This document shows positions 1-10,992 of a stretch of 64,000 bases of DNA, piece by piece. The notes under the pieces were generated by a model. The model worked only from the letters and a program-made list of their open reading frames with translations, did not search any database and had not been told where the DNA came from. Made by a program: the position numbers and the translations under genes. Position 1 is the stretch's first letter; each line of letters opens with the position of its first letter. Source of the DNA: Puccinellia tenuiflora (lineage: Eukaryota > Streptophyta > Magnoliopsida > Poales > Poaceae); contig QRDG01000473.1 of the NCBI GenBank assembly GCA_012064385.1, positions 1,695,532-1,759,531 on the forward strand, given 5' to 3'.

Positions 1-428
1 GAAACAGATTTCTGTCTGTCACCGTTAAATTCGTCATTTATTTCAGAAGCGACAAAATGCTTTGAGATTTTGTGTGCTGGATCTTCATATATGTATGAAA
101 CTTTTCTAGTTCAGTGATTTTCGATTTGAGCAACTATAGTGCCTCGAAAAAATTCGTCTTTACAGACTGTTCAGATTTTGACAGATTCTGCCTTTTATTG
201 TGCATTGCTTCCTTTGCGATGTTTATTTGGATCTTTTTGATTCTTTAAGCATCAGTGGCTGTAGCTAATGTTATAATGCATTAAGGTGTGCTTGTGTCAC
301 AGTAGAACTTATGAATTTTTGGTTTATGCACTAACCCTCTAATGAGAATTACTTTGAGTTTGATGTGGTGGAAGTTTTCAAGTAAGCAAAAAGGACGATA
401 TGATGAGATCAAGAAGAGTGAAAAACCT

Positions 429-500
429 AAGCTTGGGGATGCCCCGGTGGGTCGTCCCCAGCAAATTCAAGAAGACTCAAGCATCTAAGCTTGGGGATGC
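429..500 (+). other. Two internal copies of the polypurine-tract motif (E1)
   Basis: AAGCTTGGGGATGC occurs at 429-442 and again at 487-500, and a third time at 2663-2676 where it is the polypurine tract just before the 3' LTR. The same pair plus PPT arrangement is present in E2. Confidence 0.85.
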
Positions 501-2662
501 CCAAGGCATCCCCTTCTTCATCGACAAAACTATCAGGTCATCTCTAGTGATACTATATTTTTATTCCACTACATCTTATGTATTTTGCTTGGAGCGTCTG
601 TTTTTATTTTGAGTGTGTGTTTTAGTTTGCTTAATAAGTTGGATCCTAGCATTCTTGTGTGGGAGAGAGACATGCTCCGCTTTTTCATATGAATACTCTT
701 GTGCTTCGCTTATATTCGTTGAGTATTCTTAGCTACTGTTTGTTTTCTAGTAAGCTCTCGCTTTTAGCATGTTATCTTGTTTAGAGCTGCTAGTTCTTTG
801 TGTTAAGCTCTCTTGTATTTAACTCTTATTTGTTAGAGAGTTGTTTTAGTTGCTTGGTTGATGTGTTAGATTGGAAAATGCTATGCTTGTGATAGTGGTA
901 TGAAATAGAGAAAAGCTGCATAGTCTTGTAGACCATTGTGTAGATAACTTGCTCCTCTTCAATTGTTTTGAGGTATTAAAATAACTAATGGTTAAAATTT
1001 GTTGGCTAATTTTGTTAAGAGCTGATTAGTGAAGATGTGTTAGTAGAGCGTGGAGCCGTACTTTTCTGAACTAAAAACAACTTAAGTCAATAGTGCTTTA
1101 GTGTCGTGATTTCCTCTTAGTTGAAAAGAAGTTTCTAATGGTTTAGTTACTGCAACGGTCGGGGAAGCCAACGGGGCACTTGTGTCGCCGCCACGATCCC
1201 TCTCGAGGTGTCTCTAACCATTTGTAAAACTTTGATATTGTTAGTTGTTTGCAATATACGACATGCTATGTGAGTTTTTGGTTTTTGGCACTTCCACCTC
1301 CATATTTTGCTAGCCTCTTCGGTACTTTGCATTGCCCTTTTTCACATTGAGATTGGTGCATACTTCGCAAGTACATCCAACCCCGTGGGAGATCTTCATC
1401 TTGTTCTCCTACACATAAGCCAACTATCTTCCTCAAAACAGCCACCATATCTACCTATCACAGCATTTCCATAGCTGTTCCGAGATACATTGCCATGCAA
1501 CATCCATCATTTACATTACATGACTTTATGTCATTTTTACTTCATTACCATATAGTATTGCTTGACCATTTGAGTTAATGTGATGCGTGGTTTTCCACAT
1601 GTGTTACATCTTTTCCACACTACGCTCGGTCTTGCATATCCACCATACACCATGTATTAGTCTTTGAGTTTTGAGTACACCAAAAAGTGTGATGATCATC
1701 TTGTAAAATAGAGTGTTGCCTCTACCTGTGAGCATATTGAAAAGAGTCCAAAGTGGTCAATCAAAAGAGTCCAAAAGAGACCAATGAGAGAAAAATATAA
1801 AAGAGCCACAAAGGCCTCAAAAAGCAAAAAGCAAAAAAGGAGAAAAAGAAAAAAAGAATATAAAATGAGAGAGGGGGCAACACTACTATCCTTTTATTCC
1901 ACACTTGTGCTAGTAGCACCTACATCATTGTAGTGAGTTTTCATGCTTCATTAGTATAACTATGTGGGGACCAAACGTTATAGAACTTGGCTTGTATATT
2001 CCAACGATGAGCCTCCTCAAGTGAGCTCTAGGTCTTCATGAGCAAGCAAGTTGGATGCACCCCCACTAGTTCCATTGGAGAGCTTCCATTCATATAGCTC
2101 TATGTGCATCCATTGCATGGCAATCACTACTCCTCATTCAGTGTCTACTACGGGATTTCCTCTTGTCTTGTGGTTACCTCTTCCACTGTTTGAGCCTTTC
2201 TTTTTGGCCTTCCAAACCCCCATTATTATTCTCTTTGCCATAACCTCATGGTGCCAAGCCTTCTTCTTGCTTGTATTAGTTGAGTGGACTACATAACAGT
2301 TGATAAGTTAAGTGGATGGATAAAGGACACTTGACTTGAGCTTGGCTATTTCTATTATTGACTGAATTTGATGCTTTGAAGATTGATTGACATTTTACAT
2401 TGGAGACACAATTTACTATCCTTCTTTCTAAACCTTATGTATGGTTCCTTGTCTCCAACACGCTGATTCATGAAAAGTTCTAGCTTCTTTTAGCTAGCAT
2501 TTGTTAATCATTGTTTGCTTAATGTCAACTATAGACAATTGTTTTGGATCACCTTATTCACATCATGTGCTTTGCATTGCTATGTTGATCTAGATTGTGA
2601 GTTAGCATGTCTCCTAAGAAATTATTTGTTATCGTTTTACCTACTCGAGGACGAGTAGAACT

Positions 2663-2676
2663 AAGCTTGGGGATGC
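2663..2676 (+). other. Polypurine tract of E1
   Basis: AAGCTTGGGGATGC lies directly before the LTR start TGATACGTC at 2677. This is where plus-strand cDNA synthesis would be primed in an LTR retrotransposon. Confidence 0.75.
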
Positions 2677-4106
2677 TGATACGTCTCCAACGTATCTATA
2701 ATTTCTTATGATCCATGCTTGTTTTCATACCATTTGCTACATGTTTTGTTTACATCTTATAGCAGTTTTATGCATTTTCTGGAACTAACCTATTAAAAAG
2801 ATGCCACAGTGCCAGTTCCTGTTTTCTGCTATTTTCCCGTTTCAGAAAAGTACTTAAGGAAATATTCTCGGAATTGGACGGGACGAAAAGCAGCAGTCTT
2901 ATAATTCAATGGACTACACGGAGCCCGAAGGAGAGGACCTGGAGGGCCGTGGGCCGGCCACACCATAGGGTGGCGCGGGACCCATGCCTGTCGCGCCACC
3001 AGGTGGTGTGGGGCCCATGGGAGCCCTCCGACGCCGCCCTTTCGCCTATATATTGCCCCCGATGCATAAAACCTAGACGGACCCCGTCATATTCCAAAGA
3101 AACATCTGCAGCGCCGCCGCCATCGCCGACAAGTTTCGGGGGACAGAATTCTCTGTTCCGGCACCCTGCCGGGACGGGGAAGTGCCCCCGGAGCCATCTC
3201 CATCGACTCCACCACCATCTTCATCGCCGTTGCTGACTCCCATGATGAGGAGGGAGTAGTTCTCCCTCGGGGCTGAGGGCCGTACCGGTAGCCATGTGGT
3301 CTATATCTCTCTCTCCCATGATGTGATCTATATGTGATCATGAGCTTTGCAATCTAGATGTTGTTATGTTACTCAAGTGGGCTTTATTTATGTGATCTCC
3401 GGAGACTCCTTGTCCCACGTGTGTAAAGGTGACAGTGTGTGCACCATGTGGGTCTTTAGGCTATATTTCACAAGATACTTGTTCACTGATTTATTATTTG
3501 AGTTGGATGTCTCTATGAAATTGTGGTGTGTTAGTACCTCCTATGAATGCTCATGGTCCAGTGTGGGGTATTCATTAGTACTTGGGAATATATGTTTGAG
3601 GCGTGCTTTTGCATTCCTACACAATGAATTAGTGTTCGTTATCCGGCCGGAGAATACTTCGGAGTAGTATATTGAAGTGCTTATATTTATATTCAATTAT
3701 GATTGCATTGTTGAGAGTGACCACTGGTGAAAGTATGATCCCTAGGCCTTGTTTCTAAGCATTGAAACACCGTTTACAACAAGTTCTGCTACATGTTTGC
3801 TTGCTACCATTTTTATTTCAGATTGCATTTACTACTTATAATCATCCATATTACTTGTATTTCACTATCTCTTCGCCGAAAATTTGCACCTATACATCTG
3901 ACAAGTGTATTGTGTGTGTTGGGGACACAAGAGACTTTTTGTATTGTGATTGCAGGGTTGCTTGAGAGGGATACCTTTGACCTCTACCTCCCTGAGTTCG
4001 ATAAACCTTGGGTAATTCACTTAAGGGAAACTTGCTGCTGTTCTACAAACCTCTGCTCTTGGAGGCCCAACACTTTCTACAAGAATAGAAGCGTTTGTAG
4101 ACATCA
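2677..4106 (+). mobile_element. 3' LTR of Gypsy element E1
   Basis: The LTR starts TGATACGTCTCCAACGTATC, which contains a 7-bp inverted repeat (GATACGT/ACGTATC), and ends GTAGACATCA at 4106, giving TG...CA termini and 1430 bp. It joins the CACTA transposase sequence directly, so the next 5 bp, GGAAC (4107-4111), should be one copy of the target-site duplication; the other copy is outside the window. A TATATA at 3047-3052 fits an internal promoter. An homologous LTR fragment closes the window at 63707-64000. Confidence 0.8.
3047..3052 (+). promoter_or_regulatory. Putative TATA box of the E1 LTR
   Basis: TATATA follows a GC-rich stretch, in the position where the related E2 LTRs carry TATAAAA after the same CGCC context. 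Only one LTR of E1 is in the window, so start-site conservation cannot be tested. Confidence 0.45.
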
Positions 4107-5117
4107 GGAACGCACATAGCTGAACAATGGGTAGTCGAACATTTTCCGGTAGAAGTCCCCCGCAATGCAACCGGAAGCAATTGGGTCATAAGCACGTGGC
4201 AGTCATGAGACTTTAGGTTCTGGAACTTTTTCTCCGCCATATTTATTATTCCCTTTATATTCGACGAGAAGCCAGACGGGACCTTTATACTGCTCAAGGC
4301 TTCAAAAAATATCTTCTTCTCTTCTTTGGTAAGAGCATAGCTAGCAGGACTTAGACGTCCTTTATCCGTTTTCATTGGATGCAGGTTGTTTGGGTCTTTC
4401 ATAAGTTGCTGGTCCTCTCTTGCTTCCGGCGTATCTTTTGTCTTCCCATACACGCCCAGGAAGCCTAGCAGGTTCACGCAAACATTCTTCGTCACGTGCA
4501 TCACATCGATTGCAGAGCGGACCTTTAGGAATTTCCAATAGGGTAGCTCCCAGAATATAGAGCACTTCTTCCACATGGGTACGTGTCCGTGAGCGTCATG
4601 CGGAACAGACTGTCCACCAGTGTGGTGCCGAGCTTTGTATTGTCATCGTCGCAAGTTGGGTACAACTTTTTTTGTGATCCTCTAACATGCGATCCAACTT
4701 CAACTTCTCAATTTCACTTTCTACTTTGCTCTGTGCATCAACGATGACCTCACGTAATTCATCATGTATGATGGGCTCATCTGGTGCCTCTTCATCTTCA
4801 TCTTCCCCAGTTGCATTACCATCGTATTCAGGGTACATATAGTTGTCATCGTTCTCTTCTTCGTTGTCTTCCATCATAACCCCTCTTTCTCCATGCTTGG
4901 TCCAACAATTATAGCCGGGCATGAAACCATGCTCTATCAGGTGGATGTGAAGGGTTTGTGACCGAGGGTAATCCTTCTCATTCTGACATTTAAGGCATGG
5001 ACATAACATAAAACCATCCCGATTGTTTGCCTCAGCCACTTTGAGAAAAGATTGCACGCCCTGCATGTACTCTCTAGAGCGTCGGTCAGCGTACATCGAT
5101 GGATGGCTCATCTGCAT
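4107..5117 (-). pseudogene. CACTA transposase (TNP2 type), broken and truncated
   Basis: This would bind and cut CACTA ends. The N-terminal part (5117 to about 4680) looks like the transposase-associated domain: a start rich in YADRRSREYMQGV, a CPCLKCQNE cysteine motif, then an acidic stretch. The C-terminal part (about 4590-4107) matches the Transposase_21/TNP2 core with AIDVMHVTKNVCVNLLGFLG and NLKSHDCHVLMTQLLP. The two are joined by a short junction near 4600, so several hundred residues usually found between them are missing. Frame changes occur at the T7 run 4667-4673 and the C5 run 4157-4161. The end of the visible frame, ENVRLPIVQLCAFL, stops exactly where the E1 LTR begins. Start at 5117 follows the longest open frame. 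Confidence 0.85.
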
Positions 5118-5326
5118 TATATAAGTATGTCAAACGCAATCACGATGCTAAAACCCATTACGGTAAACGAACATAATAGACAACTGACCATATTCATTAA
5201 TACCAAAGTACAGTAGTGACCAAATGTAATACATAGTTCTCATAAAACATACATTTAAACCAAGATGTAACTATCCAAAGAATTTAAACCCAACAACAAA
5301 TGCGATCAAAATCGCAACTAAGGTAA

Positions 5327-5554
5327 CTACTGAACCAACAGCATAATGATACCAAGCCTCTTGACTAATGGCATAACTTCTAATTTTTTAATCTTCAAGC
5401 GCATTACATCCATATTGATCTCGTGAGCATCGGCGACGTCGGCAAGTTTAAACTGGTATTCATCGGCGATGTCGGCAAGCTTGGACACCAATTTCCTGTT
5501 CTCTTCTAGGCATTGGAGACGAAGATCTTCACTTCTTTTCAGTTTTGCTTTCAA
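5327..5554 (-). pseudogene. CACTA-associated coiled-coil ORF fragment
   Basis: A 75-residue frame with heptad-like repeats (LRLQCLEENRKLVSKLADIA, then LADVADAHEINMDVMRLKIKKLE). It sits inside the CACTA element upstream of the transposase on the same strand. Similar short coiled-coil proteins accompany Triticeae CACTA transposases; whether it is a separate exon or a degenerate gene is unclear. No function beyond association with the transposon can be read from it. Confidence 0.5.
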
Positions 5555-6264
5555 ATCATTGTTTTCTTTTATAAAATACTTGACAATAGGGTCGGTTGGA
5601 ATTTCCGGTTCAACTACATCCTAGATAAAAATATATCTATGTCAAGTTGGTCGGCATGATTTTCATAAACACAAAACGAAACAAATATATAGTTATAACA
5701 ACAATCATACCACATCCGAATAATAGAGCGGACGAGGGCCGGTGTGGGCATGTGTCGAAACCATGACACTATATATATAACAAACAATTATACAACTAAT
5801 AAAAAAATACAAATAATAATTATGTACATCTAAATCATACAACTAAGATTTTTAAAAATAAAAGTTTCAAGAAATATGCTTACCGAGGTGGTGCCGGTGA
5901 CGGGACAACCGGGGCGATCAACGGCGGTGAGCACGACACTGGAACACACAAATAATATTTTAATTTAGCTTAAATTGTATATGAAACAAATGAACTTCCT
6001 AACTTAGGCATTTTATCAAACACCTACCAAGCACTACAAAAATGAAATGAGCTAAGCTAGTAAAGAAATGAGTTAAAATGGGCAATGACGGATGAAAGAA
6101 TCAAGTTGCTAACCCTCGGATAGATGGCTGCCGCTAATCTTGACAATAGTGAGAAAAAACGGGGATAAACTTGAGCTAGAGAGAGGAAACAATGGAGCAA
6201 ATGAAGATGAACTCGAGCTGAAAAATGGAGGGGCTGCTCTCGGGGGTAGAAGATGATGCACGGC

Positions 6265-6514
6265 GAGCAATGGTCCCGGGCGATATCACGACCCGGGACA
6301 AGATGTTCTCGTGTGGCCCACGTCCTGGGCAGCCCTGCCAACGCACCTATGGTCCCGGGTCGTGGCACCACCCGGGACTAGAGCTCCCTCGCGGCCCGGG
6401 ACAAATGGAAAACGTTTGAACCGGGACTAGTGCCCTCCTCTAGTCTCGGGTCTTAAGCCACCCGGGACTAGAGGCAAAATCGGCTCTGGTCGAAAGGTCT
6501 TGTTTCTAGTAGTG
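6265..6514 (-). repeat. CACTA subterminal repeats and terminal inverted repeat
   Basis: The motif CCCGGGAC or its complement GTCCCGGG recurs at about 6273, 6291, 6353, 6370, 6397 and 6462, with degenerate copies between. The TIR is 6496-6514. Such repeats are the binding sites of the TNPA-like protein in En/Spm elements. GCT at 6515-6517 should be the 3-bp TSD; its partner is outside the window. Confidence 0.75.
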
Positions 6515-7975
6515 GCTTCAATGCACCGTCGGGTCCGGGTCAAGCTAGAGGATGGCTCTCTGCCTCGAAAGAAGGACATGTCGATGTAGCCCATTTTGGC
6601 GCCTCTAGAGGTGCAGGCCACCCCCATAGCCCCTTCGTAGTCCCCTTAGGCCCCTACGTAGCCTTCAATTCTTGCAAGGCCAATGAGGCCAAGTTCGGCT
6701 TTCGAGGTGCTCGACCAAATTCTCATGATGTATTTTTTCTTCTCTTTCTCATATTCTTTGTGATGTATTGAAAATGTCTAGTGTTACCGTTTCTTGAAAG
6801 TTCCAATTTTCAAGTTTGGTGATAGATTTTGCACGTTTCCAATGTAGTGGCAAACCGAACTGGGTTGACATGCGAAATTTCATGTCCATGTTGTTGGATA
6901 GCTTTAGCACTATTGGGATTGAGGACGTTGCATACTTGCGGATGATGGCTAGGAAGTGCTAGGTGAAAATCTCAACGTGGAGGAGACCCAGGGGCATATC
7001 TGAAGAATAAGCAAACAAGGTCGTCAAACTACAAACCCGAGGAGGTTGTAACTTTGTGCGATGCTTAGAAGAGCATCTCTCTCAGGACACCATGGCTGGT
7101 ACTATCAAACAATTGAAACCTTTTAATGGAGGCTTGAGGAATACTGTGTAACAATGTGGTGAATTTTGATGATTATGTTGCATGTGGTGGCCTTTGGATG
7201 TTTTGTGTTGTTTCTTTTGGTTGAATTCACATGCGTTTGAATTTAAAATATTGTTAAATTTACGAATTTGAGATGTTTCAGTAGATATGAAAGTGTTTGA
7301 ACTGTTTATAATACAAAAAATGTATTAGAAAGAAGGTTTATATATGCAAAGGGTGTGAGAAATATCAAATATTTTTCTTGTAGGAGTTAATTTTAGAGGA
7401 AGGACTAGTTGCAAGACTCCAAACCTCTCAGCTATTGAGTGTTAAATTTAGGGAATATAGATAATAAAGTTTTAAAAAAGGGCAAGAGAAGAGAGAGACG
7501 TTCCGGAGGCCGATCTCGATGGAGCTCAGATTTCAAAAGTTTAAAATCTGCATTTTTTTCAATGAAAGAGAGCAAAATTCTAGATGTTGATAATAATATG
7601 GTCTATAAATGTGCAAAACTTCATTCCAAAATTCGTTATATTTTAGGCTATGAAAAAATGACAAATGTGTGAATCTGGGTGAATAGTACATGTTTTCAAA
7701 AACTTAAATTTTCGTCGGATTTGTTATTTTTAGGAACTGTTAAATCTAACAAATTTTGCACTGTGGTAGCGTTCGACATTATGTACACCTATAATTGTTT
7801 TACAATTTTTTTCAAACTTACAAATGTCATTTTTTAATTTCCAAATAATGAATCGCTTGGAGCTCGTGCTTCATTTGGGTTTTCGCAAGAGAAGCTATAA
7901 CAATGCTCACATTTACACAAGCTTTTTTAGTAAAGTGGTCTAATTAGAGGTTTACTATGCATGACTGAGCTGGCA
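6515..7975. other. Unassigned intergenic sequence
   Basis: 6515-7435 contains short ORFs only; a stretch at 6520-6570 could encode RVRVKLEDGSLPRKKD on the plus strand but has no recognisable family. 7436-7975 is AT-rich and looks like a dispersed Triticeae repeat, but I could not find its ends. No gene is called. Confidence 0.5.
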
Positions 7976-8840
7976 TAATCTGAGATCTTATATCCTAGAA
8001 CGCAACATTCTGATGACATTTAGGCGTGTGACTCCGCAGGTTCGGTAAAATGTAGACATAACCCGAAACTTCTTCCGATCAATAATCAATAGTGTGATGT
8101 GGACACACATATTCCTAGTGAACGTCATGTTCCCGTACACAATTCACTTTGCTTCGCGATACGTAAAAAACCCGGGGCGAGATTATATCGGTATTCCTAT
8201 GAAGCAACACTTGATCATGATACTGAGTTATCCTTGTTGCCGGTTTGTTCACTTTTCTCCTTTCCGTATTCCCGTATCCACGTGATCATATGACGTTGTG
8301 TCTGGCCACACGATAACAAATACCGTAATACCCAGAGGCCCCGGAGAGTATCTCTCCATCATCGGAGGAGAAAATCTCAGTCTTAAGCTATGAAGTCCTA
8401 AACATACCTTTTCCGAAGTAGCTGAAAACTGTCGCTATGATTACCCTCTTATGGGTAACATTTGACAACATCAAAGTAGAACGTCCGGTACGTAGGAATT
8501 AGATATTTTCATGGTCTAAGGACGTGAGTATACGTTAACACTTCTATGATTACACTAACAACATGTGATGATGTGATCTCATAGTATATCATTTAGTTGG
8601 CTCTGTTCAACATCATTGCTCACCCAACAATGTGCGCTCATTGTTGTCGGCATCCGTTTACTTTAACAATGCCCATGGTCAGGAAAACAAGATCATCATA
8701 CAAGACATGAGTTAGTCTTAGTGGCGAGACTAGAGACTTATTTATGTTTACGTTTCCACACATGCTAGTGAGTTTTTCTCTGAATTTCACATTCAAGAAC
8801 CATAGTAATTATAACATTGAAATATAAATATTAATTATGA
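7976..8840 (-). mobile_element. Old Copia-type LTR remnant
   Basis: On the minus strand this reads in the same order as the LTR of the Copia element at 34930-36519: a CTTAGACCATGA block (about 8507-8522), an ACATCAAATGT-like stretch followed by GGGTAATCATAG and TTTTCAG, a GAGATACTCTCCGGGGCC block, then a GAACC-GC-GAGTCACAC block near 8025-8045. Similarity is patchy, so this is a different family or an old insertion. Ends and TSD were not found, and no internal coding region is attached. Confidence 0.6.
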
Positions 8841-9220
8841 ACTTGGAATGGAGGTGATGATTGAGGTTTCAAAATACTAAGATGATGACGATGAATAGAG
8901 TGAAAACTAGACATGTTCATCAATGATGTTATCCGAGCTCTACATATTTTTTCGGGCCACATCGACTTAGTCTTATCCACCAAAACAGAAAAATACTAAG
9001 ATATGATAAACCTTGTCAAAGTTTACCAGATGTGGCATTTCGGTGGAAGTTTGGCTAAGAGCATCTCCACCGGGGGTGCCTAAATTGTGTCCGGCACCAC
9101 CCGTTTGGAGGCCCAATTGCGGGGTGCCGGACACATGTCCGGCGTTTTGTTCCCCTCCCCCACTGCACACCCTAAACGGCCGGACACCGAACACAGTATT
9201 TCGTTGAAATATAAAATTTT

Positions 9221-9330
9221 CGATACAATTTGATAGGATTCAAATACAAACTTCGATACAATTTGATAGGATTCAAATACAAACTTCGATACAATTTGAT
9301 ATGATTCAAATACAAACTTCGATACAATTT
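9221..9330 (+). repeat. 33-bp tandem repeat, about 3.3 copies
   Basis: Units begin CGATACAATTTGATAGG at 9221, 9254, 9287 and 9320 (partial). The copies are nearly identical, with G to T at one position in unit 3. It lies inside the Harbinger-like element. Confidence 0.9.
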
Positions 9331-9740
9331 CAAATATAAAATTGGATACATGCGATCGTGCCGATGTACAGGCCCGTGCCCGTGACGGCGGTGACGGCAG
9401 AAGCCCTAACCCTAACCCCTGCCGGGCAGGAGCTTTGGGATCACCCCTTGGTCAAGTGGCCGTTTCGGGCAACGATCGCTATGTGTCAACCCATGGACGA
9501 TGAGACCGGCGACAAGCTCACCGGCCTTGCCTGCCATGGAGTAAAACCAGACTCCGAGGCTTTCCCGATGCACTGATCGAGCCACTGCTCACTTATCGGC
9601 TGAGCTGCTCATCACAATGCATCTCTAGGAAAACAGGGTTGAAATCTCCGGCTACGTTGATATTAATGACCGACAAGGCTTGTGGAGAAACCACTGCGTG
9701 CCTAGAATCCTGAAAGTCCTCAGTCTGGCCGTTATCGATA

Positions 9741-10327
9741 TTAACGACCGGCGCAGCTCGGAGGCGGTGCTGCCTCCTCGTCGTCGGACGACTCCACGGG
9801 AGCCGGTTCGGGCGGCTCGTCGTTAGTGTGGCTGGTGATGGCGAAGCTGTGGAGGCGGTGGGCGTGCTCGGATCGCACGATGGCGTCCCAATAGGGCGCC
9901 GATGCGTTGAACGGAGGCACGTGGCTCCGCTCCTCCTCCGGACTGCGCCAGTGGCGTCCGAGTCCCACATCGCCCGGATGTAGTCCAGCCTCGCCTGACC
10001 GGTGAGGGGCGGCGCAACCGGGACGTTGTCCAGGTTGACCAGCCAGCCGTCCGACAGGCGACAGTCGGCGGGCAGAGGGAGGTAGTCGCGCACGAGCTGC
10101 TCCGCCTCCTTCACCGTCATGGGACGACGGTCGTTGGCCTGCGGGGGTGGAGGAGGCGTTGGGGGTGGTGGTTGCGGCGCCGCAGCCCTAGCCGTCGCAA
10201 TCCGGATCCCCTGGATCCGGTGTAGCTCGTTGCGGCGTTGGCAGCGCACCAACGATATCGCGTCAAGGCGCCGGCGCCGCTCGTGGTCCTCCACCGTGGG
10301 CTGGTAACCTGGCCCGCGGCGGTGCAT
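9741..10327 (-). pseudogene. Transposon-borne ORF of unknown function, frameshifted
   Basis: The minus-strand frame from 10327 gives an arginine-rich N-terminus (ERRRRLDAISLVRCQRRNE), a proline run, then RRPMTVKEAEQLVRDYLPLP and a SDGWLVNLDNVPV segment. After about residue 118 (near 9968) the sensible protein moves to another frame: WRSPEEERSHVPPFNASAPY, then an acidic ESSDDEE tail ending at 9741. The original frame stays open to 9593 but becomes low-complexity. Proteins of this general kind (basic N-terminus, proline run, MTVKEAE-like core) recur in grass annotations as hypothetical proteins. I know no function. Its position between the TIRs suggests a transposon cargo or accessory ORF. Confidence 0.5.
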
Positions 10328-10985
10328 CGTAGCTGTGCGACTGCAAGGAAAGGAAGAGGGCGGTGGTGGAGTGTGTGAGACGAGAGGGCCGGTGGTGGTT
10401 TTTTAAAGCCGGTCGAAGGAGTGGAGATGCCGTCGCCATTAACGCCAAGACGGCATGCATACCGCCGCGTGGCTCTACGGCTCTGCATCGAGGCGACGCT
10501 TCACTGCGCCGCCCACCTAGCCACTGAAACGATGTGCCGCCTGACGGCCCGTGCAACGATGCGACGACTCGGCACTGAAACGACGAGGCGCCTGCATCGC
10601 TGCCGCATGCGGTCAGATCTCGACGCGTCGTTTCGTGTGGCTGACGGGTGGGCCATATCTGTCGGAGGCTCGGGCCGGACAGTGTCCGGCACAGCGAAGG
10701 CAGCCCCTAACTTTAGAAGCCCTGTTGGCGGTGCCAGACAGGTTTTGGACTGGACGAGGCCTTTGCGACCCTCCTAATGTGGCTTGTTTTTCTGTCCGGA
10801 ACCGTAATAAAGCTTTAGGGCCTATTGCGACCCCCGGTGGAAATGCTCTAGATGGAGTAATTCACTCTTTAGCTCGTAAGTTTTGACACCCAACCAAACG
10901 TCGGGCGCACCAGTTCACCACGGACCTCACCTCAGTGTCCACTGCGGCGAATTCTGATGGGGAATGACACGCCCGCCGTTACGCG

Positions 10986-10992
10986 TATAAAA
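10986..10992 (+). promoter_or_regulatory. TATA box of the transporter gene
   Basis: TATAAAA lies 98-104 bp upstream of the ATG at 11090, so transcription would begin near 11015-11025 with a 5' UTR of about 70 bp. The right end of the Harbinger-like element (10848) is 137 bp upstream of it. Confidence 0.6.

Larger units (their letters stand above)
1..2676 (+). mobile_element. Gypsy-type LTR element E1, non-coding 3' internal region
   Basis: No reading frame here looks like a protein. The stretch resembles, block by block, the non-coding region before the 3' LTR of the complete element E2 (about 21398-24980): a CAGATTTCTGT block at the start, the paired AAGCTTGGGGATGC motifs at 429-500, the phrase ACCATATCTACCTATC near 1447, and a polypurine tract that runs straight into an LTR at 2677. 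A purine-rich stretch at about 1740-1880 (repeated AAAAGAGTCCAAA) is part of the same region. The element's gag/pol, if any, and its 5' LTR lie to the left of the window. This is a Fatima/Daniela-like Triticeae Gypsy by general appearance; the family name is not certain. Confidence 0.75.
4107..6514 (-). mobile_element. CACTA (En/Spm-type) DNA transposon, 5' portion
   Basis: Read on the minus strand, the element starts at 6514 with CACTACTAGAAACAAGACC, a standard Triticeae CACTA terminus. Subterminal CCCGGGAC repeats follow, then a coiled-coil ORF (5554-5327) and a TNP2-type transposase (5117-4107). The transposase coding sequence is cut at 4107 by the LTR of E1, so the rest of the element should lie left of E1, outside this window. 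The transposase is broken by frameshifts and an internal deletion, so this copy is non-autonomous. Confidence 0.85.
9059..10848 (-). mobile_element. Harbinger-like DNA transposon, about 1.8 kb
   Basis: The left end (GAGCATCTCCACCGGGGGTG from 9059) and the right end (complement GAGCATTTCCACCGGGGGTC ending at 10848) form a TIR of about 20 bp with one or two mismatches. The flanking triplets are TAA (9056-9058) and TAG (10849-10851), compatible with a 3-bp TWA target site that has one later mutation. Both ends are followed by GTCCGG-rich subterminal sequence. The interior holds a 33-bp tandem repeat and a decayed minus-strand ORF of unknown function; no DDE transposase is seen, so the copy is non-autonomous. 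The superfamily assignment rests on TIR and TSD only. Confidence 0.65.

Noticed and set aside
9221..9330. CRISPR-like array of 33-bp repeats
   Set aside because: Units are directly adjacent with no spacers, in a plant genome; it is an ordinary tandem repeat.
9400..9420. Telomere-like CCCTAACCCTAACCCC
   Set aside because: Only two units, inside the Harbinger-like transposon and in GC-rich context; no array.
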